NCBI GenBank assembly: GCA_964547415.1
Contig: CAZJNX010000146.1
Location: 1 to 12,042 of the forward strand
Source of the DNA: CAZJNX01 sp964547415
GTDB lineage: Bacteria; Pseudomonadota; Alphaproteobacteria; Rhizobiales; Amorphaceae
Direction of reading: 5' to 3'
DNA length: 12,042 bases
The notes beneath the pieces were generated by a model that did not search any database, was not told the DNA's origin, and saw nothing but the letters and a program-made list of their open reading frames with translations. The translations under genes and the position numbers were made by a program. Below are positions 1 to 7,501 of this stretch, piece by piece; positions within the stretch are counted from its first letter, which is position 1; the number at the start of each line of letters is the position of its first letter.

Positions 1-261
1 CGCGACGAGGGGGCGGGCGCGGCCGTCCGCGATCGCGGCGGCCACCGCCTCCACGGCGGCGGCGTCCGGCAGACAGAGGAAGACGACCTCCGCGGCGGCG
101 GCGACGGCGGCCGGGTCGGGCGCGGCATCGGCGCCCTCGCCCACGAGCGCCGCCGCGGCGGCCGGGTCGAGGTCGTGGACGGTGAGGGTGGCGCCGGTGC
201 CCATCAGGTGCCGTCCGATGGGCCGGCCCATGACGCCGACGCCGACGAGGCCGACCCTCAT
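1..261 (-). CDS. 3-hydroxyisobutyrate dehydrogenase-like NAD(P)-binding protein, partial
   Basis: These are the first 87 codons of an NAD(P)-dependent beta-hydroxyacid dehydrogenase; the rest lies beyond the left edge. The translation opens MRVGLVGVGVMGRPIG, giving the dinucleotide-binding GxGxMG loop at residues 7-12. After it comes a beta strand ending in HDLD, where the acidic residues lie near the cofactor ribose, and later the EVVFLCLPD strand typical of this family. Family members oxidise 3-hydroxyisobutyrate, tartronate semialdehyde or related beta-hydroxyacids in the cytosol. The substrate lysine and the helical C-terminal domain are not visible, so the exact substrate is open. The ATG overlaps the stop of the upstream MmgE/PrpD gene as ATGA, so the two are probably translationally coupled and act on the same metabolite family. 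The fold is fairly certain and the substrate is not. Confidence 0.85.
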   Translation of the reverse strand, partial: MRVGLVGVGVMGRPIGRHLMGTGATLTVHDLDPAAAAALVGEGADAAPDPAAVAAAAEVVFLCLPDAAAVEAVAAAIADGRARPLVA

Positions 262-1613
262 GGCGCGACCGGGGCCGGCAGGGCCGCCATCACGGCCCGC
301 GCCTCGCCCCCCTCCCCGAGACTCCAGACCGCCTGCGCGAGCGCATCGAGATCCGCCTCCGGCGCCGCGTCCGCGAGCGTCTCCTTCAGCTTTCTTTCGA
401 GGTCGGCGTCGGTCATCGGGTTCGACACGCTCCCCCGCGCCTTCTCGATCACGGCCGTCAGCGAGGGGGCGTCGCCCTCGAAGGAGACCGCCACCCGCGC
501 CCCCTCCACCGGGATGTCCTCCCGCGCCTCGACCGAGACGCGCGCGCGCAGCGCCGCGACGGCCGCGTCCCCGATGGCGGCGGGCGCGAAGGCGGCAAGG
601 CCCGGCCGGCCCGACAGGAGGGTGACGGCGACCGCGTGCTGGGTGCTGAGGCGGGCATCGGCCGTGCGGCCCACCACCGGCCGGTCCGTCCGGTCGACGA
701 GGAGGGGGTGGCCGTGGACCCGCACCGCCGCGATCCGCGCGGTGTCGAGGGCGGGGTTTTCGCGCAGGGCGAGGCAGGCGTCGATGACGGGGTTGAGGAC
801 GACGCCGGTGGGGTAGGGCTTGTGGGTGTTGGACAGGATCTCCCATGTCCGGCCGAGCCCGGCGACGAGGGCGTCCGGGTCGCCGCCCCGGCCGAGGACG
901 TCCACGAAGCCGAAGCGCCCGTCGAGGGCGGCCGGGCTCCCGGTGAGGCCCGCGGCGGCGTAGCGGGCCGACATCAGCCCGTCGCGGGCGGCGTTGCCCA
1001 CGGGCACGGTCTTGGCGGGCTCGGCGAGGTTGGCGATGAGGCCCGCCCCCTGCCCCGCCGCGATCGCCATGGCGTGGCCGAGGGCGGGGGCGGACAGCCC
1101 GGTGGACAGGCCGGCGGCGACGGCCGCGCCCACCACCCCGCAGGTGGCCGTGATGTGCCAGCCCGCCCGGTAGTGGCCCGGGTGGACGGCGAGCCCGAGC
1201 CGCGCCATCGCCTCGAAGGCGAGGACGACGCGCTCCAGCGCCCGTCGCCCCTCCTGCGCCCCCTCGCCCGCAAGGGCGAGGACGACGGGGACCACCGGCG
1301 CGGACGGGTGGATCACGGTCGGCAGGTGCGTGTCGTCGAAGTCGAGGACGTTGCCCGCGACGGCGTTGAGGAAGACGGCCGTCGGCACGTCCGCCGTCGC
1401 CGCCCCGATGACGCGCGCCTCGCCCGGCGCGGCGGCGGCGAGCGCCACGTCCCGCACGATGCGCCAGGCCGGATCCGCGGTCCCCGCGAGGCCGCAAGTG
1501 AGGAAGCCGAGGACGGCCCGGCGCGCCTCGTGCAGCGCCTCGGGCGGAATCGGCGGCGGGTCCGCCAGGAAGGCGGCGAGGGTCTCGCCGCGCTGCGGGG
1601 CTGTTTCCGTCAC
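258..1613 (-). CDS. MmgE/PrpD family protein (2-methylcitrate dehydratase-like)
   Basis: This 451-residue protein has the usual length of the MmgE/PrpD family, whose members include 2-methylcitrate dehydratase, iminodisuccinate epimerase and cis-aconitate decarboxylase. The all-helical N-terminal domain carries the signature DFDDTH at residues 91-96 followed by HPS at 102-104. A KPYPTG motif begins at K265 in the C-terminal domain. The reading frame stays open far upstream, but GTG at 1613 is chosen because a GGAGG sits six bases before it and because a longer form would invade the divergent gene at 1807. At the position after KPYPTGVVL this protein has Asn274, where many relatives, as I remember them, have His, so activity on methylcitrate is doubtful. 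The stop overlaps the start of the dehydrogenase fragment by 4 bp. A hydroxy-dicarboxylate or tricarboxylate dehydratase, epimerase or lyase is likely; the substrate is unknown. Confidence 0.85.
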   Translation of the reverse strand: MTETAPQRGETLAAFLADPPPIPPEALHEARRAVLGFLTCGLAGTADPAWRIVRDVALAAAAPGEARVIGAATADVPTAVFLNAVAGNVLDFDDTHLPTVIHPSAPVVPVVLALAGEGAQEGRRALERVVLAFEAMARLGLAVHPGHYRAGWHITATCGVVGAAVAAGLSTGLSAPALGHAMAIAAGQGAGLIANLAEPAKTVPVGNAARDGLMSARYAAAGLTGSPAALDGRFGFVDVLGRGGDPDALVAGLGRTWEILSNTHKPYPTGVVLNPVIDACLALRENPALDTARIAAVRVHGHPLLVDRTDRPVVGRTADARLSTQHAVAVTLLSGRPGLAAFAPAAIGDAAVAALRARVSVEAREDIPVEGARVAVSFEGDAPSLTAVIEKARGSVSNPMTDADLERKLKETLADAAPEADLDALAQAVWSLGEGGEARAVMAALPAPVAP

Positions 1614-1806
1614 GTCCGTCCTCCCCTCTCGCCGCTCTCCGGCGGCCTCCCGCGCGGTTCCGGCAAGCGCCGGGCCATGCGCGCCCGCGGCGCCGGCACC
1701 CGCCTTGCAACCCTGCCCTTCGGGACGGGGCATTGCACGGCGCGGCGGTGGCCGGTCCGCTCGATGGTGCGCGGGCGGGGGGCGTCCGTCCAGACAGTGA
1801 GGTGCG
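1614..1806. promoter_or_regulatory. Divergent intergenic region between the MmgE/PrpD and AbrB genes
   Basis: This 193-bp spacer separates two diverging genes, so it must hold outward promoters for both unless they are transcribed from further away. It is less uniformly GC-rich than the genes. It carries TTGCAA at 1705-1710 and a second TTGCA at 1733-1737, enclosing a C-rich then G-rich stretch at 1711-1730 that can fold imperfectly. These could be sites for a regulator or parts of a -35 element, but I see no convincing -10 box on either strand. A TGAGG at 1798-1802 is the likely ribosome binding site of the plus-strand gene. Confidence 0.4.
1620..1624 (-). promoter_or_regulatory. Ribosome binding site deciding the GTG start of the MmgE/PrpD gene
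   Basis: Read on the minus strand this is a perfect GGAGG, six bases upstream of the GTG at 1613. It is the best Shine-Dalgarno match near the beginning of the conserved family sequence and is the main reason for rejecting longer upstream starts. Confidence 0.7.
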
Positions 1807-2877
1807 ATGGCCCTTCCGTCCTTCGCGTCCGGCCGGCCGATCCCGGTGCGCGCGCTCTCCCGGGTCGCCGGGGCGCTCCTCGTCGGGGCGGCGGGCGGGG
1901 CGGTGTTCGACCGGCTCGGCATGCCGCTCGCCTGGATGCTGGGGGCGATGGTCGCCACCACGCTCGCCGTCATGGGACGGGCGCCGATCGCGGTGCCGCG
2001 GATCACCCGCCCGCCCGTCCTCGCCGTCGTCGGCGCGGCCCTCGGCGCGTCCTTCACGGCGGAGGTCCTCGACCACCTCCTCGCCTTCGCGGTGCCGCTC
2101 GCGGGGCTCGCCGGCTTCCTCATGGCGGCGGGGGCGGCGAGCGTCCTCTATCTCCGGAAGGTCGCGGGGCTCGACCGGGCGACGGCCTATTTCGCAGGTA
2201 TGCCGGGCGGCATCGTGGAGATGACCGTGCTCTCCGGCGAGCGGGGCGGCTCGGAGAGCATGGTCGCCCTTTGCCACAGCGCGCGGATCTTCCTCGTGGT
2301 GGCGACGGTCCCGTTCGTGGTGGAAGCCCTGTCGGGCCGCTCCATCGCCGCGGGGTCGGGCGGCGGGGCCGTGCCCTTTTCCGCCGTGGGGGTGGACGAC
2401 GTCGCCTTCTTCGCGGCGGCCGCCGTCGGGGGAACGGTCCTCGCCCGCCTCGTGCGCCTGCCCGCCCCGTACATGCTCGGCCCGATGCTCGCGAGCGCCG
2501 CCGTGCACGTGTCGGGCCTCACCGACTTCGCGGTCCCCACCGTGGTCGTGAACGCCGCGCAGGTGATGATGGGCGCCACCGTCGGCTGCCGCTTCCAGGG
2601 CGTGTCGCTGCGCCTCCTCCTCGTCACCATGGGCCACGCGGCCGCGGTGACGGCGGCGACCCTCGCCATCGCCGTCGCCTTCGCCACCGCGCTCGCGCCG
2701 CTCTCGGGCCTGTCGCCCGAAGCCCTCGTCCTCGGCTACGCGCCCGCGGGCCTGCCGGAGATGAGTCTCGCCGCCCTCGCCCTCGGGATCGAGGTGCCCC
2801 TCGTGGTCGCCCTCCACGTGGTCCGCCTCGCCCTCGTGGTGGCGTTCGCCGCCGTCCTCTTCCGCCTCGCCCGCTGA
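1807..2877 (+). CDS. AbrB-family (PF05145) integral membrane protein
   Basis: This 356-residue hydrophobic protein belongs to the AbrB membrane family, often mislabelled ammonia monooxygenase, and is unrelated to the Bacillus AbrB regulator. It has about nine or ten membrane segments built as an internal duplication. The first half contains AGMPGGIVEM (E138-M139) and LCHSARIFLVV (H157, R160). The second contains YAPAGLPEM (E318-M319) and ALHVVRLALVV (H337, R340), so the repeated residues are offset by exactly 180. WMLGAM near the N-terminus is matched by YMLGPM in the second half. Transport is suspected for the family, but no substrate is firmly established to my knowledge. The ATG at 1807 is preceded by TGAGG with a 4-bp gap. 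It lies between two catabolic units on the same strand as the acyl-CoA operon, so uptake or export of a carboxylic acid is a reasonable but untested idea. Confidence 0.88.
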   Translation: MALPSFASGRPIPVRALSRVAGALLVGAAGGAVFDRLGMPLAWMLGAMVATTLAVMGRAPIAVPRITRPPVLAVVGAALGASFTAEVLDHLLAFAVPLAGLAGFLMAAGAASVLYLRKVAGLDRATAYFAGMPGGIVEMTVLSGERGGSESMVALCHSARIFLVVATVPFVVEALSGRSIAAGSGGGAVPFSAVGVDDVAFFAAAAVGGTVLARLVRLPAPYMLGPMLASAAVHVSGLTDFAVPTVVVNAAQVMMGATVGCRFQGVSLRLLLVTMGHAAAVTAATLAIAVAFATALAPLSGLSPEALVLGYAPAGLPEMSLAALALGIEVPLVVALHVVRLALVVAFAAVLFRLAR

Positions 2878-3061
2878 GGGAGTGTCCGCGCCGTGGACAG
2901 CCGTGTGCGCCGCCCGGTCAGTGGTCCGGGCCTGCGCGCGGCCCTTCGCGACGGGATGCGCTGGCATGTGCGTTGCTCCCGGACCCGCCGACGAAGACGG
3001 CTGCGGTAGCGAGGCGAGGCGCGTGCAGGAAGGGCCGCTCAGGAACGGGGCCGGCGGGGCG
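2878..3061. other. Intergenic region upstream of the acyl-CoA operon
   Basis: These 184 bp contain no recognisable gene, although the CoA-transferase frame stays open upstream to 2882. Two small inverted repeats are visible. TGTCC/GGACA (2883-2887 and 2895-2899, 7-base loop) lies just after the AbrB stop. GGGCC/GGCCC (2928-2932 and 2940-2944, 7-base loop) lies further on. Neither is followed by a T tract, so they are weak terminator candidates at best. The promoter of the nine-gene operon is expected here, but I cannot identify -35/-10 boxes with confidence in such GC-rich sequence. Confidence 0.35.
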
Positions 3062-4327
3062 ATGCCGCTCGACGGCCTGCCACGGATGCGCCCGGGGCGG
3101 GGGTTCGACCTCCTCGCCGGGACGCGGGTGCTCGACCTCACCACCTCGATCGCGGGGCCGTACGCGGCGCTCCAGCTCGCCGAGTTCGGGGCGGAGGTCA
3201 TCAAGGTGGAGCGGCCGGGCGCAGGCGACGACGCCCGCCACTGGGGCCCGCCCTTCCTCGACGGGGAGTCGCTGTGGTTCCTCGCCGTCAACCGCAACAA
3301 GGAGAGCGTCGCCCTCGACCACGCCTCCCCCGCCGGCCGGTGGGTGCTGGAGCGGCTGATCGCGGCCTCGGACGTCGTCGTCGTCAACCTGCCGCCGCGG
3401 GCCCAGCGAAAGCTCGGCGTCGACTACGACACGGTGCGGGCCATCCGGCCGGACGTGGTGTTCGTCTCCCTCACCGGCTTCGGGCTGGAGGGCGAGCGCT
3501 CGGACCTTCCCTGCTACGACCTCATCGCGGAAGGGCACTCGGGCGTCATGGACCTCACGGGCGCGGCCGACGGCCCGCCCCAGAAGGTGGGCGCGCCCGC
3601 CGCGGACATGCTGGCGGGCATGGACGCGGCGATGGCGGCGATGGCGGCCCTCGCCCACCGCCAGCGCACCGGCGAGGGACACCTCGTCGACGTCGCCCTC
3701 GTCGATTCCATGACGCGGTACCTGTCCTGTCGGATCGTCCCCTACCTCGGCTCGGGCGAGGTGCCGCGGCGCTCGGGCGGGACGGACAGCGTGATCGCGG
3801 TCTACCAGGCCTTCGAGACGGCCGACCGGCCGATCACGCTGGGCCTCGGCAACGACCGCATCTTCGCCCGCTTCTGGGCCGGGGTCGGCGAGCCGGAGGT
3901 CGCCGCCGACCCGCGCTATGCCACCAACGCGGACCGGCGCGCCCACCGCGGCGAGATCGTGGAGCGGATCGCCGCCATCCTGAAGACGCGCCCGCGCGCC
4001 GAATGGCTCGCCCTGTTCGCCGAGCACCGGGTGCCCGCGGGCCCCATCAACGCCGTCGACGAGGTGGCGGCGGACCCGCTCCTCGCCGGGCGCGGGCTGT
4101 TCTATGCGCTGGAGGCGGACGACGGGCGGGTGATCCCCCAGGTCGGGACCGGTATCATGGTGGACGGGGAGGCCGGCGCCCCGCGCAAGGCGCCTCCCCG
4201 GCTCGGCGAGGCGACGCGGCGGATCCTGAGGGAGGTCGCCGGCCTCACCGACGAGGAGATCGAGAAGACGGCCGCCGCCGGGGCGATCCCGCCCGCGGAC
4301 GGCCCCGAGGAAAGAGCGCCCGAATGA
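3062..4327 (+). CDS. CaiB/BaiF (class III) CoA-transferase
   Basis: This 421-residue protein is a class III acyl-CoA transferase, moving CoA between carboxylic acids through an enzyme-bound aspartyl anhydride. The family opening is clear: LAGTRVLDLTTSIAGPYAA, then GAEVIKVERPG about twenty residues later. TGEGHLVDVALVDS follows, with Asp215 aligning with the formyl-CoA transferase nucleophile (Asp169). The length matches that subgroup (about 400-430) and not the shorter racemases. It lacks the GHDxNY racemase motif seen in the last gene of the operon. ATG 3062 is chosen because family similarity begins a few residues later. In-frame starts upstream, such as GTG 3023 with nearby GAGG, would only add a low-complexity leader. 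It is first in the operon and overlaps the next gene by ATGA. It may load CoA onto the substrate acid or recycle CoA from a product; donor and acceptor are unknown. Confidence 0.88.
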   Translation: MPLDGLPRMRPGRGFDLLAGTRVLDLTTSIAGPYAALQLAEFGAEVIKVERPGAGDDARHWGPPFLDGESLWFLAVNRNKESVALDHASPAGRWVLERLIAASDVVVVNLPPRAQRKLGVDYDTVRAIRPDVVFVSLTGFGLEGERSDLPCYDLIAEGHSGVMDLTGAADGPPQKVGAPAADMLAGMDAAMAAMAALAHRQRTGEGHLVDVALVDSMTRYLSCRIVPYLGSGEVPRRSGGTDSVIAVYQAFETADRPITLGLGNDRIFARFWAGVGEPEVAADPRYATNADRRAHRGEIVERIAAILKTRPRAEWLALFAEHRVPAGPINAVDEVAADPLLAGRGLFYALEADDGRVIPQVGTGIMVDGEAGAPRKAPPRLGEATRRILREVAGLTDEEIEKTAAAGAIPPADGPEERAPE

Positions 4328-5103
4328 GCTTCGAGACGATCCTCTACGAGGAAGACGGCCCGATCGGCACCATCACCATCAACCGTCCCCACGACGGGAA
4401 CATGTTCACCGCGACGACGTGCCACGAGATCCGGGACCTCATCAACGAGATCCGGCGGGAGACGCGCACCCGCGTCATCGTGCTGACGGGCGCTGGCGAC
4501 AGGTTCTTCTGCATCGGCGGGCGCAAGGACGGCCTGGAGAAGACCACCCTCTACGCCGGCGTCGTGCCGACGCTGGAGATGTACGAGGCGATCGAGAAGC
4601 TGCAGAAGCCGGTGGTGGCCTCGGTCAACGGCTTCGCGGTCGGGGGCGGCAACGTCCTGCAGATGGTGTGCGACTGCACGATCGCGAAGGAAAGCGCCGT
4701 CTTCCGGCAGGTGGGGCCGATGATGGGCTCGTTCGACGCGGGCTACGGCACCTGGTACCTGGAAGACCTCGTCGGCAAGAAGCGGGCGAAGGAGATCTGG
4801 TTCCGCAACCCCAAGATCCCCGCGCGCGAGGCGCTCGGCATGGGGCTCGTCAACAAGGTGGTGCCGGACGAGGCGCTCGCCGAGGAGACGAAGGCCTTCG
4901 CCCTCGAGATCGCGGAGCGGGGCGCCTTCGCCCTCGCCTCGGTCAAGGCCGCCTTCAACGCGCGCCACGGGGGCGTGTCGGGCCTGTCGCGCATGGCCCA
5001 CGACCTTCTGCTGCGCAGCTACCTCGACAGCGAGGAATCGAAGGAGCTGTCGGCCGCCTTCGCCGAGAAGCGCAAGCCGAACCCCGATACGTTCGGCCAC
5101 TGA
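4324..5103 (+). CDS. MenB/BadI-type crotonase, probable ring-opening beta-ketoacyl-CoA hydrolase
   Basis: This 259-residue crotonase-fold enzyme resembles 2-ketocyclohexanecarboxyl-CoA hydrolase (BadI) and DHNA-CoA synthase (MenB) more than ordinary enoyl-CoA hydratases. Indicators are TTCHEI near residue 35, the oxyanion loop GFAVGGGNVLQ, the block VGPMMGSFDAGYGTWYL, and the C-terminal SEESKE followed by EKRKP. Ser136 and Asp138 of SFD match the Ser/Asp pair of MenB (GSFDGGYG) and BadI (GSVDPGYG). The hydratase glutamates are absent. BadI hydrolyses the C-C bond of a cyclic beta-keto acyl-CoA to pimelyl-CoA; MenB runs the reverse type of condensation. With no other menaquinone genes nearby, the hydrolase role fits better. 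The first glycine loop reads FCIGGRKDG instead of the usual GGDQ, so the substrate may differ. GAGGAAAG at 4307-4314 serves as ribosome binding site. The subgroup call is strong and the exact reaction is inferred. Confidence 0.85.
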   Translation: MSFETILYEEDGPIGTITINRPHDGNMFTATTCHEIRDLINEIRRETRTRVIVLTGAGDRFFCIGGRKDGLEKTTLYAGVVPTLEMYEAIEKLQKPVVASVNGFAVGGGNVLQMVCDCTIAKESAVFRQVGPMMGSFDAGYGTWYLEDLVGKKRAKEIWFRNPKIPAREALGMGLVNKVVPDEALAEETKAFALEIAERGAFALASVKAAFNARHGGVSGLSRMAHDLLLRSYLDSEESKELSAAFAEKRKPNPDTFGH

Positions 5104-5114
5104 CGGGACGAGGG

Positions 5115-6737
5115 ATGCGCCGCTTTCTCACCCTCCACGACCCGCGCAGCGCCCGCGCCCACCACGCCGCGGGCCTGTGGCGGAACGAGACGTTCTACGG
5201 GCTCCTCGCCGCCCACGAGCTGGAGCGCCCGTCGAGCCCGGCCGTCGTCCACCGGGGCGGGACGCTCTCCTGGCGCGCGCTGCGCTGCCGCGTCGACGGG
5301 GCGGCCGCCGCCTTCGCCGCCCACGGGCTCGTGGCGGGAGACCGGGTGTCGATCTTCGCGGGCAACCGGATCGAGACGCTCCTCACCTTCCTCGCCGCCG
5401 CGCGGGAGGGCTACGCCTGCAACCCGTCGCTCCACCGCACCCACACGACGGACGAGGTGAAGGGGCTCCTCGCCCGCCTGTCGGCGAAGATCCTCTTCAC
5501 CGAGCCCGGCTGGGGCGCCGACAGGCCTGCCGCCCCGCCCGCGGAGACCTTCGCCGACGCGGGGCTTGCGGCGGTCTACACGCCGGAGGACTTCCCGGCC
5601 CCCCTTCCCGCGCCCGCCGCCCGGCCGTTCTGCGACGACCCGGACGGGGTGCGCTACCTTGCCTTCACCTCCGGCACCACGGGCCCCCCGAAGTGCGTCA
5701 TGCACTCGGACAACACCCTCCTCGCCAACGCGCGCGACCTCGTGACCGACTGGCGGCAGGGGCCCATGACGCGGCTCCTCACCCTCTCGCCGCTGTCCCA
5801 CCACATCGCCTGGGTGGGCGTCGCCGAGTGGCTCCTGATGGGCGGCACCCTCATCCTCGACGATCCGCCCGAGGGCGTCTCGCGGCTCACCTGGCTCGTC
5901 GAGACCGGCGCCACCTACGTGATGGGCGTGCCGACCCACGCCATGGACATCCTCGCCGAGCAGCGGAAGGCCGGGCTCGAGCGGCTCGGCGACGTGCGCG
6001 TGTTCTACATGGCCGGGGCGCCGATCCCCCCGTCGGTCGCCGAAGCGTTCGTGCGGCAGGGCGTCAAGCCGCAGAACGTCTACGGGATGACGGAGAACTC
6101 CTCCCACCAGTACACGCTGCCCGACGACGACGAGGCGACCATCGTCGCCACCTGCGGGCGCGGCGGGCGCGCCTACGAGGTGCGGATCTTCGACCAGGCG
6201 GACCGGGACCGGGAGGTGCCGGTCGGCACGGTCGGCGAGATCGGCGGACGGGGCGCGGCGCTGATGCTCGGCTACTTCGGCAACCAGGAGGCGACGGAGG
6301 CAAGCTTCAACGCCGCGGGCTGGTTCATGTCGGGCGACCTCGGTTCCCTCGACGAGAGGGGGAACCTCACCATCCACGGCCGCCTCAAGGACCTCATCAT
6401 CCGCGGCGGGCACAACATCCACCCCTCTCACGTGGAGGCGCTGGCGCTGCGCCACCCGGACGTGGAGAAGGCGGCGGCCTTCGCCGTTCCGGACGAGCGG
6501 CTCGGCGAAAGGGTGTGCCTTGCCGTCATCGGCACGGACGACGCCGACGCCCTCCTCACCCACCTCGCCGCCGAGGGGCTGTCGCGCTACGACATGCCGG
6601 AATATTTCCTGTCGGTGGAGGCGTTTCCGCTGACGGCGAGCGGGAAGATCCTGAAACGCACGCTCATGGACGAGGTGCGCCGCGGCGTCCTCGTCCCCCG
6701 GCCCGTGCGCTACGAGGCGCCGAAGGAGAAGGCATGA
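5115..6737 (+). CDS. AMP-dependent acyl-CoA ligase (cyclohexanecarboxylate-CoA ligase-like)
   Basis: This 540-residue ANL-superfamily enzyme makes an acyl-adenylate from a carboxylic acid and ATP, then the acyl-CoA. All core motifs are present: the phosphate loop FTSGTTGPPK (184-193), the adenine-binding YGMTEN (323-328), SGDL with ribose-binding Asp408, the hinge GRLKDLIIRGG starting near residue 422, and TASGKILKR with catalytic Lys511. Length and layout suit medium-chain, alicyclic or aromatic acid ligases such as AliA. The sequence does not identify the acid. The start at ATG 5115 is 11 bp after the BadI-like gene, with a purine-rich GGGACGAGGG before it. The open frame extends much further upstream, but only through the body of the neighbouring gene. 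It overlaps the next gene by ATGA. It is the likely entry step of the pathway, in the cytosol. Confidence 0.93.
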   Translation: MRRFLTLHDPRSARAHHAAGLWRNETFYGLLAAHELERPSSPAVVHRGGTLSWRALRCRVDGAAAAFAAHGLVAGDRVSIFAGNRIETLLTFLAAAREGYACNPSLHRTHTTDEVKGLLARLSAKILFTEPGWGADRPAAPPAETFADAGLAAVYTPEDFPAPLPAPAARPFCDDPDGVRYLAFTSGTTGPPKCVMHSDNTLLANARDLVTDWRQGPMTRLLTLSPLSHHIAWVGVAEWLLMGGTLILDDPPEGVSRLTWLVETGATYVMGVPTHAMDILAEQRKAGLERLGDVRVFYMAGAPIPPSVAEAFVRQGVKPQNVYGMTENSSHQYTLPDDDEATIVATCGRGGRAYEVRIFDQADRDREVPVGTVGEIGGRGAALMLGYFGNQEATEASFNAAGWFMSGDLGSLDERGNLTIHGRLKDLIIRGGHNIHPSHVEALALRHPDVEKAAAFAVPDERLGERVCLAVIGTDDADALLTHLAAEGLSRYDMPEYFLSVEAFPLTASGKILKRTLMDEVRRGVLVPRPVRYEAPKEKA

Positions 6738-7501
6738 CCGTCCGGCTCGACCGCCGCGAGGAGGTGCTCGTCCTCACCCTCGACCGGCCCGACGCGCTCA
6801 CCGCCCTGTCGTTCGCGATCATCCGCGAGATCGGGGAGGCGCTGGACGAGGCGGCCCGCTCCGACGCGCGGGCGCTGATCGTCACCGGCGCGGGGACCAA
6901 GGCGTTCTGCGCGGGCGCCGACATCAAGGAGCTGCGGAACCGCTCCCTGATGGAGGAGCGGCGGGGCGCCGAGCTCGGCCAGGCGACGTTCGCCAAGCTC
7001 GATTCGCTCCCGATGGCCTCCGTCGCCGTCATCAACGGCTATGCCTTCGGCGGCGGGCTCGAGCTCGCCCTCGCCTGCACCTTCCGCCTCGCGACGCCGA
7101 CGGCGAAGGTGGGCCTGCCGGAGATCAAGCTCGGCCTCATCCCGGGCTACGGCGGCACGCAGCGCCTCCCCCGCCTCGTCGGCGAGGGGCGGGCCCTCGA
7201 CAGGATCATGACCGGGCGGACCGTGGAGGCGGAGGAGGCCGAGCGCATCGGCCTCGTCGCCCGCATCGTGGAGGGCGACCCGGTGGAGGAGGGAATCGCC
7301 TTCTCGCGCACCTTCACCCGCTACGGCCTTCCCGCCCTCGCCCTCGCGCGCTCGGCCGTCACCCGCGCCCTCGACCTTCCGATCCACGAGGGGCTGAAGG
7401 TGGAGGCGGACCTTTCCACCATCGCCTTCCGCACCGAGGACGCGAGGGAGGGCCTCGCCGCCTTCGAGGAGAAGCGAAAACCGGTCTTCCGCGATGCGTG
7501 A
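6734..7501 (+). CDS. Enoyl-CoA hydratase (crotonase family)
   Basis: This 255-residue protein adds water across the alpha-beta double bond of an enoyl-CoA. Unlike the BadI-like paralogue in the same operon, it keeps both catalytic glutamates: Glu110 in GGGLELALAC and Glu130 in LPEIKLGLIPGYGGTQRL. The first oxyanion loop is FCAGADIKEL. The C-terminal AREGLAAFEEKRKPVF is standard for the family. AAGGAG at 6723-6728 lies five bases before ATG 6734, and the ATG overlaps the ligase stop as ATGA. In the cyclohexanecarboxylate pathway this position would be filled by BadK, which hydrates cyclohex-1-ene-1-carboxyl-CoA. The sequence supports a genuine hydratase, while ring specificity is inferred from context only. 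Confidence 0.92.
   Translation: MTVRLDRREEVLVLTLDRPDALTALSFAIIREIGEALDEAARSDARALIVTGAGTKAFCAGADIKELRNRSLMEERRGAELGQATFAKLDSLPMASVAVINGYAFGGGLELALACTFRLATPTAKVGLPEIKLGLIPGYGGTQRLPRLVGEGRALDRIMTGRTVEAEEAERIGLVARIVEGDPVEEGIAFSRTFTRYGLPALALARSAVTRALDLPIHEGLKVEADLSTIAFRTEDAREGLAAFEEKRKPVFRDA

Noticed and set aside
1705..1737. Sigma-70 promoter at TTGCAA
   Set aside because: No acceptable -10 hexamer is found at normal spacing on either strand, so it is only noted as a possible regulator site.
1614..2123. N-terminal extension of the MmgE/PrpD reading frame
   Set aside because: The extra 170 codons overlap the divergent AbrB gene and are Arg/Ala/Pro-rich with no family similarity. The GTG at 1613 has a perfect GGAGG upstream.
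2882..3061. Longer start for the first CoA-transferase
   Set aside because: The 60 additional residues are unlike the family, whose conserved sequence begins shortly after ATG 3062. GTG 3023 remains a minor alternative.
636..3359. A 907-codon plus-strand open frame crossing three genes
   Set aside because: It runs antisense to the MmgE/PrpD gene and then through the AbrB gene in another frame. Its translation is low-complexity Arg/Gly/Pro with no family motif, as expected from stop-poor GC-rich DNA.
4324..5103. Menaquinone biosynthesis MenB
   Set aside because: The active-site block is shared with BadI, but there are no other menaquinone genes. The neighbours are catabolic acyl-CoA enzymes and the tail resembles BadI more.
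5019..6563. A 514-codon minus-strand open frame opposite the CoA ligase
   Set aside because: It is antisense to a ligase with every core motif intact, and its translation is rich in Arg, Gly, Val and Glu without recognisable domains. It is a composition artefact.
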